Source of the DNA: Erythrophleum ivorense
Taxonomy: Eukaryota > Streptophyta > Magnoliopsida > Fabales > Fabaceae
DNA length: 64,000 bases
Direction of reading: 5' to 3'
Assembly: GCA_026724425.1 (NCBI GenBank)
Contig: JAIUCV010000083.1
Coordinates: 124,001-188,000 of the forward strand
The translations under genes and the position numbers were made by a program. The notes beneath the pieces were generated by a model. That model was not told the origin of the DNA, did not search any database, and was given only the letters and a program-made list of their open reading frames with translations. Positions 34,401 to 45,726 of this stretch are shown here, piece by piece; positions within the stretch are counted from its first letter, which is position 1, and the number at the start of each line of letters is the position of its first letter.

Positions 34401-36349
34401 TTAACAGTGGTTTCAAGTACTTTGCAAGGACTTCAATCTTTGACAGGAAGGACACAACGGAGAGATGCTGTAACCGACCAATACTACAATCCATATGGCG
34501 GTTTAAAGGCGGTTTCAATGGAGGATCACAACAAGGCACAAGAAACAAGGTGGGCACGACCTGGAAATGATAGTGGAGGATACAAGAATCACTTCGGTCA
34601 AAGAAAATCACAAAACGGTCGAGTAGATTTCAAGATATCCCATCCGGCGAGATTCTCTCGACCAAACGGGTGCAAAGGAGGACAAACATCAACCATCTCC
34701 CAAACCACGTGACCGATGTCCACCAAAATTCACAGGCAGCTACACAACACCATGTTGGTCGGCAAATCCAAAAGATAGGACGGAGGAATGTTGACGGATC
34801 AGGAGATATGCAAAGATGCCTCATCCGGTCGATAGCGGTGCACCCAAAGGCCGGAAAACCGAAATCACGGCATGGAGACACCACCAGCTGGAGATGGATC
34901 CTTGGAGCTTCAAAATCATTATTCCAGAAGAAAATCAAGGAACGAACGAGCCAATCACAAAGAAGTCAAGAAAACTCTTTCCGGAGCCGAATTGACCACT
35001 TTGTAAAGGAACTCTCAATCCGCTTGTTCGTTTGGCCCCAAATTTCACCAGTGTCCATAAAATATGAGGTTGGTCGATGGAATTTCAAGATAGGTCGAAG
35101 AATTCTTCATCATTTGCGCTGTGGTCTATTGCACTATCATCCGGTCGACCGAATGGACCACCAAATGAAGAATCTCCCAAACCGCTCGTGCGTTTGACCC
35201 CAAACTTCACCAGTGTTCCTAAAACATGAGGTTGGTCGATGCAATTTCAATATGGGTCAGTAAAATCTTCACGGTTTGAGCTGTGGTTCATGGCACTCTT
35301 CTCGGGTCGACTAAATGAGCCCAACTCGACCAAAACGCCAACCGGCGAGAATCAGACCAGGAAATTCAAAATTCACTGACCAATCATGCCTACAGAGGAG
35401 ACCCAATCCGTTATCTGACCCTGATCTTCATCAAACCTAGTCAACACTTGGTAACATCATCCTAAACTTTCCCTTTTCCATTTTATTTCACATTTTGCCT
35501 CTCTTAATCTGATTTTTCTTACACCGGGACGGTGCAAGTTAAGTCTGGGGGGATTATACTAATAATTTTGTTCATTTTGGCATTTTTGTTTTGCATTGTT
35601 TTCATTTTATTGAGTCGTTTTTATTGAGTCAAAAATTTTGTCGAGAATTATGACCTTATCTTGGACCTAACCATTGTTGTGCCTATGTTTAAGTGACCAT
35701 TGTTCAGTTATTGGCAGTACACTTCATCATATGTGCACCATGAGTGGATCGATCTACCAGAAACATCCACATCTCTAAGGGCATAAGAAGGATCCATCTT
35801 TGACTCCGCACCTTAATGAACTTAACCTTCTCGGCTAGGGGCTTGGTTTTACAAAGGGCACGACTCCTCATCCTCACCAAATAGTGAAAGTCTATGTGAG
35901 CTCGGTTTCCCCTCTCTCTCCCCTTCAAATTTTGGAAAAAGCACCAAGGTCCAAGTAACCGGGGATTAGGTGGCAACCACCATCAATACTCGAGTCTATG
36001 GAAGGCCTTTTGATCTAAGTAACCGGGGATTAGGTGGCTACAACCATCAATACTCGCGTCTATGGAAGATCCATCAAAAACCTCCACAAAGAGGAGAAGA
36101 AGTCGAATAAAAAAATACCTTGCTACCCTAAAAAAGGGATGAATCGACTTAAGAAGTGAGAAGAGAGAGAGGTGAAACAAGAGCCAAGACATGTGTTTCA
36201 TAAAAAGAGGATGGGTAAGAATCTATAACCCCTTTGATCGATATTCCCTAGTTGAGACCACACCTTTAGAAACTAAAGGAGTCGAAGGTGGCGAATTTGG
36301 ATGGCCTAAAGAGAAGTAGATTTCTTTGGGATGATTGCAAAGCTCATGG

Positions 36350-36615
36350 TGGTCACACATCTTTTGTTATACACCGTTGATGAGAATAAAAATCAACTTC
36401 ATCAACGGTTGTAAACCTTCCTAGTCTTCTCTTCCTCGTTGCAAAATCTAGCTTCCTCTCACGGTCTCACCCAATCTAAATTAACCTAATTTCTTCATCT
36501 TTCTCAGACATTCGCCTCTCTTCATCTTCACACCCAAAACCCTAATCTTCTCCGGTTTCTCTCTCTCTACCTCTCCGTCTCTGATTTCTAGGGTTTTCGA
36601 AAGAACGGAGAAAAG
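36350..36615 (+). promoter_or_regulatory. Promoter and 5' leader of the DnaJ gene
   Basis: Begins TGGTCACACATCTTTTG exactly where Athila-2 ends. The pyrimidine-rich leader (CTCTCTCTCTACCTCTCC) precedes the ATG. The first 140 bp recur at 39704-39824, in front of the truncated YAE1 copy B. Confidence 0.7.
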
Positions 36616-37503
36616 ATGTTCGGGCGAGGACCCTCGAAGAAGAGCGACAACACTAAGTTCTACGAGATCTTAGGCGTTCCCAAGACAGCATCTCCTGAAG
36701 ATCTCAAGAAGGCTTACAAAAAAGCTGCCATCAAGAACCATCCCGATAAGGGTGGAGATCCTGAGAAGGTTCCTTTCTCTCTAGATCCCATCTCTTTTCG
36801 CTTAGATTCTGTGAAATTCGATCTGTATCTGTTTTTTTTGGCTCACTTAGGTTTCTAGTTTGATTTCGATTTTCCGATCGATTGAGCTTCTAATCCAAGT
36901 TTTGATCCGATCTGAAAAGTATGAGTTCTAGGTTCACTCGATTTCGTGCTATATTTTTCGGGAATCGTGTTAAACAAAAAAGACCAATGACAATTTTGAG
37001 CTTCGATGTACGTAATTGAGATGTTCTGCTATCAAGTGAAGAAAACCAATAAGCTTCTTTGCTTCAAAGCTCTTTAGGACTTTAAAGAGTGAAATTCTCT
37101 CGCATGTTTATCTTTTCTTGCTTTTGGATTCATAAACACTTTATGAACACTTTATGTTAAAACTGTTTTTAAGTTGTATATATTATAAAGGATTGAGCTT
37201 TCTTCCTCGTGGCATATTGTGGGATTAAAAGTCGGTTTCTTTGTGAAGTTTTTTGGAGCGTATGACCTTGGTTTTGTAATGGTATTGTGTAAATTTGTGA
37301 TCTTGATTTGAATAATTCATACATGTCATTGCAGTTCAAAGAGCTAGCTCAAGCATATGAAGTTCTTAGTGACCCGGAGAAGAGAGAGATGTACGACCAG
37401 TATGGAGAGGACGCACTCAAGGAAGGAATGGGTGGCCCAGGAGGTGGGCATGACCCATTCGATATCTTCTCATCTTTCTTTGGTGGTGGGAGCCCGTTTG
37501 GAG
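36616..37503 (+). pseudogene. Type I DnaJ (Hsp40, ATJ2/ATJ3-like), 5' half only
   Basis: Exon 1 (36616-36768) and exon 2 (37335-37503) give MFGRGPSKKSDN... through the J-domain (HPD at residues 42-44; YDQYGEDALKEGMGG) into the Gly/Phe region (GGGHDPFDIFSSFFGG), about 107 residues. Type I Hsp40s of this family are about 420 residues and stimulate Hsp70 ATPase in the cytosol. A proper donor (GTGAGT) follows exon 2, but the expected zinc-finger and substrate-binding exons never appear: the inverted YAE1 block begins at about 37757. If transcribed it could give a J-domain-only protein. A 21-residue scrap of the missing C-terminal part occurs three times in the neighbouring block. I class it as truncated. 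Confidence 0.9.
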
Positions 37504-37934
37504 GTGAGTCTCTTGGACACTCTCTACTCTCTAATTTGAATCTTGATTATACAATCGTGGTTACACATCAAACAAAGACTCATCATATCTAACACACCTA
37601 TCTCGATATTCCATTTTAGGTCCGCATGTTTGTGTATTGTCTGAAAATTGACCTTTGTTTTTGGGCAAAAGAATTAAAACAGAGGAGTTGAATATTTTCA
37701 TCATAGAACAATCTCATATTTCTTTCAGTTTTCACACCTAATAGTTTCGTTATGCATACGATTTGAATAAAGTCAAGGCTTTACTTTCACTTTGCAAAAT
37801 TCCTACTATGAATGCACTAAATGGTTAAGAAAAACACTTGGTTTCTCCAAATCAGCTCTGGATTCTTTGGTTATATATAAAACTGTGCAAGGAATTACTC
37901 TGTTTTCATTCAAATATCAAAATCAAAATCGCAC

Positions 37935-37997
37935 CAAATCTCCCTTTCTCTTCAACTTTGGATGCTCTTTCTGATGAAGGACAAACACTATATCTCC
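37935..37997 (-). pseudogene. DnaJ C-terminal fragment, copy 1
   Basis: The minus strand encodes GDIVFVLHQKEHPKLKRKGD, matching the conserved substrate-binding-domain stretch of type I DnaJ (family: GDIVFVIQQKEHPKFKRKGE). It is isolated, with no flanking DnaJ sequence that I recognise. Confidence 0.85.
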
Positions 37998-38208
37998 AAA
38001 CCGAACGACAACGAACCAAACACTATATCTCAATTTGGTTTGGAAACCAGACACTAATCTTGCTTTTGCTTGGCGGTAACTACACAAGGAAGAAGCCTCC
38101 TCTTTACGAGATTTGTCAAGAAGAGAGCTTGGCTTAGTAACATAGCTTCCCAAGTCGGTCGTGGCAATAACACTGGAAACAGGCCTTCTTCTCCACTGTT
38201 CTCGTCCT

Positions 38209-39542
38209 CTATGTGTCCAAATTAACTTCAATCTTAGGAGATTTGGCAAGAAGAGAGCTTAGCTCAGTAACATAGCTTCCCAAGTCGGTCGTGGCAGCAA
38301 CACCGTAACCCGAAACAGAACCAGAACCAAGACCAAGACCAGAGCCAGACCCTTCTTCGCCACTCTTCTCTTCTCCTTGCGTTGTAGTCAGAGTTCCATA
38401 AAACAGTTTCATCGCGGCTTCCGTTGAGAGACCATGCACAGAACCGCGTAGTTTCTGAAACTTATCTCTTGTTTCTTGTTCATCAATCAGCTTCTCTCTT
38501 AGCTCACTCGGGAGGAAAGCAAACGCACTTCAAAAAAAAAAAAAGGGGTCAAAACAGAAAAATGTATTATACTACTATTACTACTCGATATGCGTCAACG
38601 GATTTGTACAAAAACTAGTAAAATTAATTACCTGGAAACACCTCTAACAATACCAAACTTGTAGCCATCAAGAACTGATTCTTTATAGCCAATGTTATAA
38701 CCTTGCTGCGCAGCTGCTTCTTTCCCAGTTATAATCCCATCACGGTATCCACTCTAATTCGCAGAAAAAAAAGAATATCAATCATATATTCATATACATT
38801 ATACAAAAGTTGACTCGGTTTAGAAAGAATATATACCATGTGGAATTCCTCAAGCATCTTCTCTGTGTCCTTGTTAATGGGGTAAGTATCACTTGGTTCT
38901 TCATATGAGCTTCCGAAGAACGATCCTTCTAAATCCTCAAAACTGTTGTGATCATCATTTCCTAAAACAAGAAGATGATTCTGATTAAGTATTGTCCAGC
39001 AAGAGACAAAACCTAAAGGGAGCTTCAATTGCGTAACCTATGGAGAGTGAGATTTGACTCACGAGGTTTCGAAAGCTGCAAACTTTCTCCGTAAAGCTCT
39101 TTGGAGAAACTAGAATTAACATCTGTGGTCGAAGAGAAATTTACAGAAGGAGAGTTTTCTGATCAATGAAACGCATAAACAGTGTTACTGAAACACAACA
39201 ACAACAAAACTGGTGAATAGAATAAAAAATGAATACTATGACAAATAGATTACACTAATCGACCAGATCAAGATCTTCAAAACTTACTATAACATTTTAA
39301 TTAGATTTACTAGCATAATTATGGAAGGTCAATGAGATAGAAACTCAACCAGATATACAGACAAACAATTTCAAAATCCGAAAGAAGAAATATTCAATTA
39401 AACTGTGAAATCTCTGAAATATTCTAACAGATCTTAAACAAGGGCAGAACTATGAGGAATCGAAACAGGTGACGGCAATACACAATTTCGAAAACAAATT
39501 CTATAGAGACATCTTACCGGCGAAATCGCTGTTGGTGTTCAT
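38209..39542 (-). CDS. Yae1-domain protein, copy A (only copy with complete exons)
   Basis: Five exons on the minus strand (39518-39542, 39063-39158, 38837-38961, 38632-38753, 38209-38527) with GT-AG borders sum to 687 nt, or 228 residues, without a stop. Residues about 84-120 carry the deca-GX3 glycine pattern of Yae1 (SGYRDGII, GYNIGYKESVLDGYKFGIVRG); the C-terminus is Ser/Gly-rich. In yeast and animals Yae1 with Lto1 delivers the ABC protein Rli1/ABCE1 to cytosolic Fe-S assembly; a plant role is inferred. The start is the second ATG (MNTNSDFAG), because here the sequence diverges right upstream of it. The other copies have an extra 16 codons (MTVEAVSPKAYPSKAT) and the promoter shared with EMC3, so copy A has a different promoter. 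Confidence 0.8.
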
Positions 39543-39703
39543 GGTGGCTGTAGACGGACTAATTCCTGAGAAATACTGTAACGATAATGGAAGAAATTTG
39601 TTTTTTTGTTTTTTTTTTAGACATGAGAGATATATATACTGTATATCTAATTAGAGGAGATTTGTAAAATAAAATTATTTCCAAAATTTTGTGTATTTTT
39701 GAT

Positions 39704-39835
39704 TGGTCACACATCTTTTGTTATACACCATTGATGAGAATAAAAATCAACGGTTGTAAACCTTCCTAGTCTTTTCTTCCTCGTTGCAAAATCTAGCTTC
39801 CTCTCACCCAATCTAAATTACTCTATTTAGCAAGG
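39704..39835 (+). promoter_or_regulatory. Duplicated DnaJ promoter/leader fragment in front of YAE1-B
   Basis: Matches 36350-36488 (TGGTCACACATCTTTTGTTATACACC through CCCAATCTAAATTA), with a small deletion near AAATCAAC. It joins YAE1 intron 2 at ATAGGTTACG (39836). Confidence 0.85.
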
Positions 39836-39918
39836 ATAGGTTACGCAATTGAAGCTCCCTTTAGGTTTTGTCTCTTGCTGGACAATACTTAATCAGAATC
39901 ATCATCTTCTTGTTTTAG

Positions 39919-40685
39919 GAAATGATGATCACAACAGTCTTGAGGATTTAGAAGGATCATTCTTCGGAAGCTCAGATGAAGAACCAAGTGATACTTACCC
40001 GATTAACAAGGACACAGAGAAGATGCTTGAGGAATTCCACATGGTATATATTCTTTCTAAACCGAGTCAACTTTTGTATAATGTATATGAATATATAATT
40101 GATATTCTTTTTTTTTTCTGCGAATTAGAGTGGATACCGTGATGGGATTATAGCTGGGAAAGAAGCAGCTGCGCAGCAAGGTTATAACATTGGCTATAAA
40201 GAATCAGTTCTTGATGGCTACAAGTTTGGTATTGTTAGAGGTGTTTCCAGGTAATTAATTTTACTAGTTTTTGTACAAATCCGTTGACGCATATCGAGTA
40301 GTAATAGTAGTCTAATACATTTTTCTGTTTTGACCCCTTTTTTTTTTTTTGAAGTGGGTTTGCTTTCCTCCCGTGTGAGCTAAGAGAGAAGCTGATTGAT
40401 GAACAAGAAACAAGAGATAAGTTTCAGAAACTACGCGGTTCTGTGCATGGTCTCTCAACGGAAGCCGCGATGAAACTGTTTTATGGAACTCTGACTACAA
40501 CGCAAGGAGAAGAGAAGAGTGGCGAAGAAGGGTCTGGCTCTGGTCTTGGTCTTGGTCTTGGTCTTGGTTCTGGTTCTGTTTCGGGTTACGGTGTTGCTGC
40601 CACGACCGACTTGGGAAGCTATGTTACTGAGCTAAGCTCTCTTCTTGACAAATCTCCTAAGATTGAAGTTAATTTGGACACATAG
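39919..40685 (+). pseudogene. Yae1-domain gene, copy B, lacking exons 1-2
   Basis: Exons 3 (39919-40043), 4 (40129-40250) and 5 (40355-40685) are open and correctly bordered. The 5' part begins in intron 2 and is fused to a DnaJ promoter fragment. Exon 5 has an extra GLGL repeat (12 nt) compared with copies A and E, and changes such as LPCEL for LPSEL. It could be transcribed from the captured promoter but lacks the normal start. Confidence 0.88.
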
Positions 40686-40915
40686 AGGACGAGAAGAGTG
40701 GAGAAGAAAGGCCTGGTTCCGTTGTTATTGCCACGACCGACTTGGGAAGCTATGTTACTAAGCCTAGCTCTCTTCTTGACAAATCTCGTAAAGATTGAAG
40801 TTTAATCGCATAGAGGAGGCTTCTTCCTTGTGTAGTTACCGCCAAGCAAAAGCAAGATTAGTGTCTGATTTCCAAACCAAATTGAGATAGTGTTTGGTTC
40901 GTTGTCGTTCGGTTT

Positions 40916-40978
40916 GGAGATATAGTGTTTGTCCTTCATCAGAAAGAACATCCAAAGTTGAAGAGAAAGGGAGATTTG
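40916..40978 (+). pseudogene. DnaJ C-terminal fragment, copy 2
   Basis: The plus strand encodes GDIVFVLHQKEHPKLKRKGD, in inverted orientation to copy 1, as the surrounding block is inverted. Confidence 0.85.
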
Positions 40979-41598
40979 GTGCGATTTTGATTTTGATATT
41001 TGAATGAAAACAGAGTAATTCCTTGCACAGTTTTATATATAACCAAAGAATCCAGAGCTGATTTGGAGAAACCAAATGTTTTTCTTAACCATTTAATGCA
41101 TTCATAGTAGGAATTTTGCAAAGTGAAAGTAAAGCCTTGACTTTATTCAAATCGTATGTGTTTGGATTATGAAGAGTCTTGGAGTGGACTAAGCTGTTTA
41201 GAGACGTCTTAGTACTAAAATTCCCCTTAACCAATATATGTTATTAGTGTGTGTATGTAGCAGTTATGTGCTCTTCCTATGTAGAGTTGTTCCACATTTC
41301 AGACAGAGCATAAGGTTTTCAAGTGGAAGATGATTTCTTCTTATAGTTTTTCCTTCAGCAACAACATATCCTGCAATTTATATAGTTAACACAGTTTATA
41401 GTAAGTTAGTAACCGAGAGAGAGAGAGAGCTTCACAACATTCAAATGGAGGTACAACCGTACAAGTCATGATCAGATGTTGATACGTTATATTGTTCAGA
41501 TTCTTGCTTAAGAAGTAGCTGAGACATGGAAGAAGAAGAAAAAGGTCATGAAACAAAACTGGCATGTGTCACACTTGTATGTAACTAGATATACATAC

Positions 41599-42695
41599 CA
41601 TGAACGGCTTCTCACACAGCTAACATCCACAGTGCTCGAGTCGATCCCGTTCTGTAGCATTGACATGAACCTCTGAGTCAGCGGAAATGGTATCTTGGCT
41701 GTAAGATAAGATGAGAAGGTTTTCAGATACTATGGCCTTGTTGTAGAGTTTGTAGAGTAACGGAGGTGATAAACACAAACCCAAGAGAAGAATGCGTCTG
41801 TGAAGCTAAAAAGAGGATAAGATGGGAAACAAAACCTGCAATAAACCCAGAGAAGAAGAAGTTGACCCATGCAAAAGTGAGAGATGAATACAAATTTACT
41901 TATCATTGATATAGGTTTGTCTTCATCATATCCATGGCCATGTTAGGATCAGAGAACATATGGGCTTGAGGGTTTTGAGCATGGTCCTTGGGAACATTCA
42001 GCAATCCATTTTCCTGCAGTGCAATCAATACTTAGTTCCTGAGTATAACTTATTTGAACACCACACAAACTGTAACTACTGAGTACTCGGTATACTACAA
42101 TGCACGCAACAACTCTCAGTAACTAGTATACAACATATTTTCTACAGAATCATAGTTCACATGAGTTTGGCCATTCACTAAGGTTATACCCAGTCCTAGA
42201 AGCCAGAATCTTTTTGTGCATTGGCATGTTTTCAAATCAGAAAAAGCTTAATATTTAGAGAGCAAGAACCGAACTAAACCTACAAGTTTTCATAAACTAT
42301 TAGCTCATGAAGCCAGAGAAAACCCTGTAGCTCAGAATTGAAATGTGAACCACACACACCTCGTTGCTCAAGTAGAGTCTCCGAGCTCGGAAGGATTTAG
42401 GCGGGATTAAATTGGCACCGGCCTTCAGATTCCGAGCTCTAGTGACAACTTGTCTGGAAAACAGAACACATCAAAATCCAATTCAGCTAATACTGACAAA
42501 AAGAAAAAAAAGATGACAATCCGGAGAACAGAAGAAGACTCACCCTTCTTTGACCATCTTCGCATCAGGAGTCGGAGAAGAACGCATGAGCTTGGAGACG
42601 AAGTATCGGAGAATACCAATGAGAACCATCACGACGGAGAGAGGGATTAGAACCCAGTCTCTGATCGCCGTATCGAGCACTAAATCTTCCGCCAT
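41599..42695 (-). pseudogene. ER membrane complex subunit 3 (EMC3/DUF106), copy 1, truncated
   Basis: Minus-strand exons 42544-42695 (MAEDLVLDTAIRDWVLIPLS, first membrane segment), 42360-42453 (VVTRARNLKAGANLIPPKSF), from 42013 (ENGLLNVPKDHAQNP..MAMDMMKTNL) and 41599-41698 (AKIPFPLTQRFMSML). EMC3 is a roughly 245-residue Oxa1-family subunit of the ER membrane insertase. After MMKTNL two extra bases (CTATATCAATG) cause a stop, and the C-terminal exons are absent: the sequence diverges after the YF codons. The first exons and promoter are intact. Confidence 0.9.
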
Positions 42696-42961
42696 TGATA
42701 ATCAATCCTCATCAAGTTATTTATTCCTTCACTACTTCTTCTCTGAGCTCGATCCGGTGAGGAAGATACAATCGGAGGAAATCGAGACGCCGACGACAAT
42801 TGCCACATTAAATTTTATTTATTAAGTAATTTTTAATTTTGGATAAAACTTCTGTTTGACCTAGAGGGGTTTCATTAGCCCTAACACTGTCAAATACTTT
42901 AAACCACGCTATTAATTTCTTTCTCACCACTTTTCTTCCTCTTAGCTCTAAGACGAAGAAG
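42696..42961. promoter_or_regulatory. Bidirectional EMC3/YAE1 promoter, copy 1
   Basis: 266 bp between the EMC3-1 ATG (minus) and the YAE1-C ATG (plus). It recurs with the same length at 44362-44627 and 48017-48282. It contains CATTAGCCCTAAC and TTAAATTTTATTTATTAAG. Confidence 0.75.
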
Positions 42962-43614
42962 ATGACGGTAGAAGCAGTGAGCCCTAAGGCGTACCCGTCT
43001 AAAGCCACCATGAACACCAACTGCGATTTCGCCGGTAAGATGTCTCTGTAGAATTTGTTTTCGAAATTGTGTATTGCCGTCACCTGTTTCGATTCCTCAT
43101 AGTTCTGCCCTTGTTAGAATATTTTAGAGATTTCACAGTTTCATTGAATTTTTCTTCTTTCGGATTTTGAAATTGTTTGTTGAGTTTCTATCTCATCGAC
43201 CTTCCATCATAATTATGCTAGTTAATCTAATTAAAATGTTATAGTAAGTTTTGAAGATCTTGATCTGGTCGATTAGTGTAATCTATTTGTCATAGTATTC
43301 ATTTTTTATTCTATTCACCAGTTTTGTTGTTGTTCTGTTATAGTAACACTGTTTATGCGTTTCATTGATCAGAAAACTCTCCTTCCGTAAATTTCTCTTC
43401 GACCACAGACGTTAATTCTAGTTTCTCCAAAGAGCTTTACGGAGAAAGTTTGCAGCTTTCGAAACCTCGTGAGTCAAATCTTACTCTCCATAGGTTACGC
43501 AATTGAAGCTCCACTTAGGTTTTGTCTCTTGCTCTGTTACTGGACAATACATAATCAGAATCATCTTCTTGTTTTAGGAAATGATGATCACAACAGTCTT
43601 GAGGATTTAGAAGG
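42962..43614 (+). pseudogene. Yae1-domain gene, copy C, 5' part only
   Basis: Exon 1 (42962-43034, MTVEAVSPKAYPSKATMNTNCDFAG with an intact donor), exon 2 (43373-43468) and the first 37 nt of exon 3 (from 43578). Then the sequence flips into the reverse complement of the same gene (copy D) at GAAGGA/ATATATACC. Truncated by an inverted duplication junction. Confidence 0.9.
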
Positions 43615-44361
43615 AATATATACCATGTGGAATTCCTCAAGCATCTTCTCTGTGTCTTTGTTAATCGGGTAAGTATCACTTGGTTCTTCATCTGAGCTTC
43701 CGAAGAATGATCCTTCTAAATCCTCAAGACTGTTGTGATCATCATTTCCTAAACCAAGAAGATGATTCTGATTAAGTATTGTCCAGTAACAGAGCAAGAG
43801 ACAAAACCTAAAAGGAGCTTCAATTGCGTAACCTATGGAGAGTAAGATTTGACTCACGAGGTTTCGAAAGCTGCAAACTTTCTCCGTAAAGCTCTTTGGA
43901 GAAACTAGAATTAACGTCTGTGGTCGAAGAGAAATTTACGGAAGGAGAGTTTTCTGATCAATGAAACGCATAAACAGTGTTACTAAAACAGAACAACAAC
44001 AAAACTGGTGAATAGAATAAAAAATGAATACTATGACAAATAGATTACACTAATCGACTAGATCAAGATCTTCAAAACTTACTATAACATTTTAATTAGA
44101 TTAACTAGCATAATTATGATGGAAGGTCGATGAGATAGAAACTCAACAAACAATTTCAAAATCCGAAAGAAGAAAAATTCAATGAAACTGTGAAATCTCT
44201 GAAATATTCTAACAGATCTTAAACAAGGGCAGAACTATGAGGAATCGAAACAGGTGACGGCAATACACAATTTCGAAAACAAATTCTACAGAGACATCGC
44301 TGTTGGTGTTCATGGTGGCTTTAGACGGGTACGCCTTAGGGCTCACTGCTTCTACCGTCAT
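43615..44361 (-). pseudogene. Yae1-domain gene, copy D, 5' part only
   Basis: Minus-strand exons 1-3 in inverted orientation to copy C; exons 4-5 are missing. Exon 1 carries a 14-nt deletion at 44298/44299 that removes the end of the exon and its GT donor (the deletion lies between ATC repeats). Also seen in copy E, not in A or C. Confidence 0.9.
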
Positions 44362-44627
44362 CTTCTTCGTCTTATAGCTAAGAGGAAGAAAAGTGGCGAG
44401 AAAGAAATTAATAGCGCGTTTTAAAGTATTTGATAGTGTTAGGGCTAATGAAACCCCTCTAGCTCAGACAGAAGTTTTATCCAAAATTAAAAATTACTTA
44501 ATAAATAAAATTTAATGTGGCAATTGTCGTCGGCGTCTCGATTTCCTCCGATTGTATTTTCCTCACCGGATCGAGCTCAGAGAAGAAGTAGTGAAGGAAT
44601 AAATAACTTGAAGAGGATTGATTATCA
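44362..44627. promoter_or_regulatory. Bidirectional EMC3/YAE1 promoter, copy 2
   Basis: 266 bp, the reverse complement of 42696-42961 with a few substitutions. Drives YAE1-D (minus) and EMC3-2 (plus). Confidence 0.75.
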
Positions 44628-45726
44628 ATGGCGGAAGATTTAGTGCTCGATACGGCGATCAGAGACTGGGTTCTAATCCCTCTCTCCGTCGTGATGGTTC
44701 TCATTGGTATTCTCCGATACTTCGTCTCCAAGCTCATGCGTTCTTCTCCGACTCCTGGTGCGAAGATGGTCAAAGAAGGGTGAGTCTTCTTCTGTTCTCC
44801 GGATTGTCATCTTTTTTTTTTCTTTTTGTCAGTATTAGCTGAATTGGATTTTGATGTGTTCTGTTTTCCAGACAAGTTGTCACTAGAGCTCGGAATCTGA
44901 AGGCCGGTGCCAATTTAATCCCGCCTAAATCCTTCCGAGCTCGGAGACTCTACTTGAGCAACGAGGTGTGTGTGGTTCACATTTCAATTCTGAGCTACAG
45001 GGTTTTCTCTGGCTTCATGAGCTAATAGTTTATGAAAACTTGTAGGTTTAGTTCGGTTCTTGCTCTCTAAATATTAAGCTTTTTCTGATTTGAAAACATG
45101 CCAATGCACAAAAAGATTCTGGCTTCTAGGACTGGGTATAACCTTAGTGAATGGCCAAACTCATGTGAGCTATGATTCTGTAGAAAATATGTTGTATACT
45201 AGTTACTGAGAGTTGTTGCGTGCATTGTAGTATACCGAGTACTCAGTAGTTACAGTTTGTGTGGTGTTCAAATAAGTTATACTCAGGAACTAAGTATTGA
45301 TTGCACTGCAGGAAAATGGATTGCTGAATGTTCCCAAGGACCATGCTCAAAACCCTCAAGCCCATATGTTCTCTGATCCTAACATGGCCATGGATATGAT
45401 GAAGACAAACCTATATCAATGATAAGTAAATTTGTATTCATCTCTCACTTTTGCATGGGTCAACTTCTTCTTCTCTGGGTTTATTGCAGGTTTTGTTTCC
45501 CATCTTATCCTCTTTTTAGCTTCACAGACGCATTCTTCTCTTGGGTTTGTGTTTATCACCTCCGTTACTCTACAAACTCTACAACAAGGCCATAGTATCT
45601 GAAAACCTTCTCATCTTATCTTACAGCCAAGATACCATTTCCGCTGACTCAGAGGTTCATGTCAATGCTACAGAACGGGATCGACTCGAGCACTGTGGAT
45701 GTTAGCGGTGTGAGAAGCCGTTCATG
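44628..45726 (+). pseudogene. EMC3, copy 2, truncated
   Basis: Exons 44628-44779, 44872-44965, from 45312, and 45627-45726. Same two-base insertion after MMKTNL and same missing C-terminus as copy 1, of which it is the inverted duplicate; the shared lesion shows that the damage predates the duplication. Confidence 0.9.

Larger units (their letters stand above)
31244..36349 (+). mobile_element. Athila-2: 3'-truncated Athila-type element without right LTR
   Basis: Begins with a 1577-bp LTR related to Athila-1 (TGATATATCC to CACACATCA), then an Athila primer site and an internal region whose landmarks follow Athila-1 (GGGAGGCAACCCACAT, GGACGGTGCAAGTTAAGTCT, the paired AAGTAACCGGGGATTAGG). Gag is reduced to about 30 codons (MNHYSRLDPHQYH) before stops. 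The sequence stops being Athila-like at about 36349, where DnaJ promoter sequence starts, so the final purine tract, right LTR and target duplication are missing. It is older than Athila-1, judged by the divergence. Confidence 0.85.
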
